A stretch of DNA of 64,000 nucleotides, taken from the NCBI GenBank assembly GCA_000149265.1, contig CH003424.1:112690-176689 (forward strand). The letters run 5' to 3'. The DNA comes from Ciona savignyi. Lineage: Eukaryota; Chordata; Ascidiacea; Phlebobranchia; Cionidae. Both the position numbers and the translations under genes were made by a program. Below are positions 63,824 to 64,000 of the stretch, in pieces. Positions within the stretch are counted from its first letter, which is position 1; the number at the start of each line of letters is the position of its first letter. The notes beneath the pieces were generated by a model, which did not search any database, had not been told where the DNA came from, and was given only the letters and a program-made list of their open reading frames with translations.

Positions 63824-64000
63824 GTAAGTGTCTTATTTTTTCTGCATTCATGCAAGGGTTGTAGAATTGAATAAAAATTAATCCTAATTAAGTGGACTTT
63901 AATCCTGTATTGACAAATTATAAATTGTGTGGCTAATTTTAATATGTTTTTGTGTGGCTAATTTTAATATGTTGTGTGGCTAATTTTAATATGTTTAATA

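Overview
The window is animal nuclear DNA: AT-rich, with intron-split genes, GT-AG splice sites and many short dispersed repeats. The proteins are close to vertebrate orthologues, introns are mostly 200-1000 bp, and a tRNA-headed SINE ending in (ATCCT)n is abundant. Together these point to a tunicate, most likely Ciona. The species call is an inference; the gene calls are not.

Layout. (1) 462-23422, plus strand: the last 33 visible exons of MTOR, about 1446 codons from the late HEAT region to the FATC terminus; the 5' part lies before the window. (2) 25510-29094, plus: TBCD, a complete 1194-aa single open frame. (3) 33623-36127, minus: MTMR14, a complete 834-aa single open frame. (4) 40504-57980, plus: GOLGA2/GM130, 23 exons, one of them cut by a 100-N assembly gap. 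(5) 59525 to the window end, plus: the first five exons of ATP13A1, which continues outside. Exon limits were set by translation, splice consensus and phase. All phases agree across MTOR, GM130 and ATP13A1, apart from the GM130 exon start lost in the gap.

The genes do not form an operon or one pathway. They cover growth signalling (MTOR), tubulin folding (TBCD), phosphoinositide dephosphorylation and autophagy (MTMR14), Golgi tethering (GM130) and ER transmembrane-helix removal (ATP13A1). Two intronless genes lie between intron-rich ones.

Introns and spacers hold at least 20 SINE copies or fragments, five hAT-like elements (four with clear 8-bp target duplications), a second MITE family with 8-bp duplications, a second tRNA-like repeat and many minisatellites. 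The main unusual signal is that several tandem duplications sit on exon-intron borders and copy real splice sites: the MTOR exon 4 donor, exon 11 donor (24 units) and exon 23 acceptor, and the GM130 exon 20 acceptor. In each case use of the extra site would add a stop or a frameshift. No RNA gene, CRISPR array or viral gene was found.
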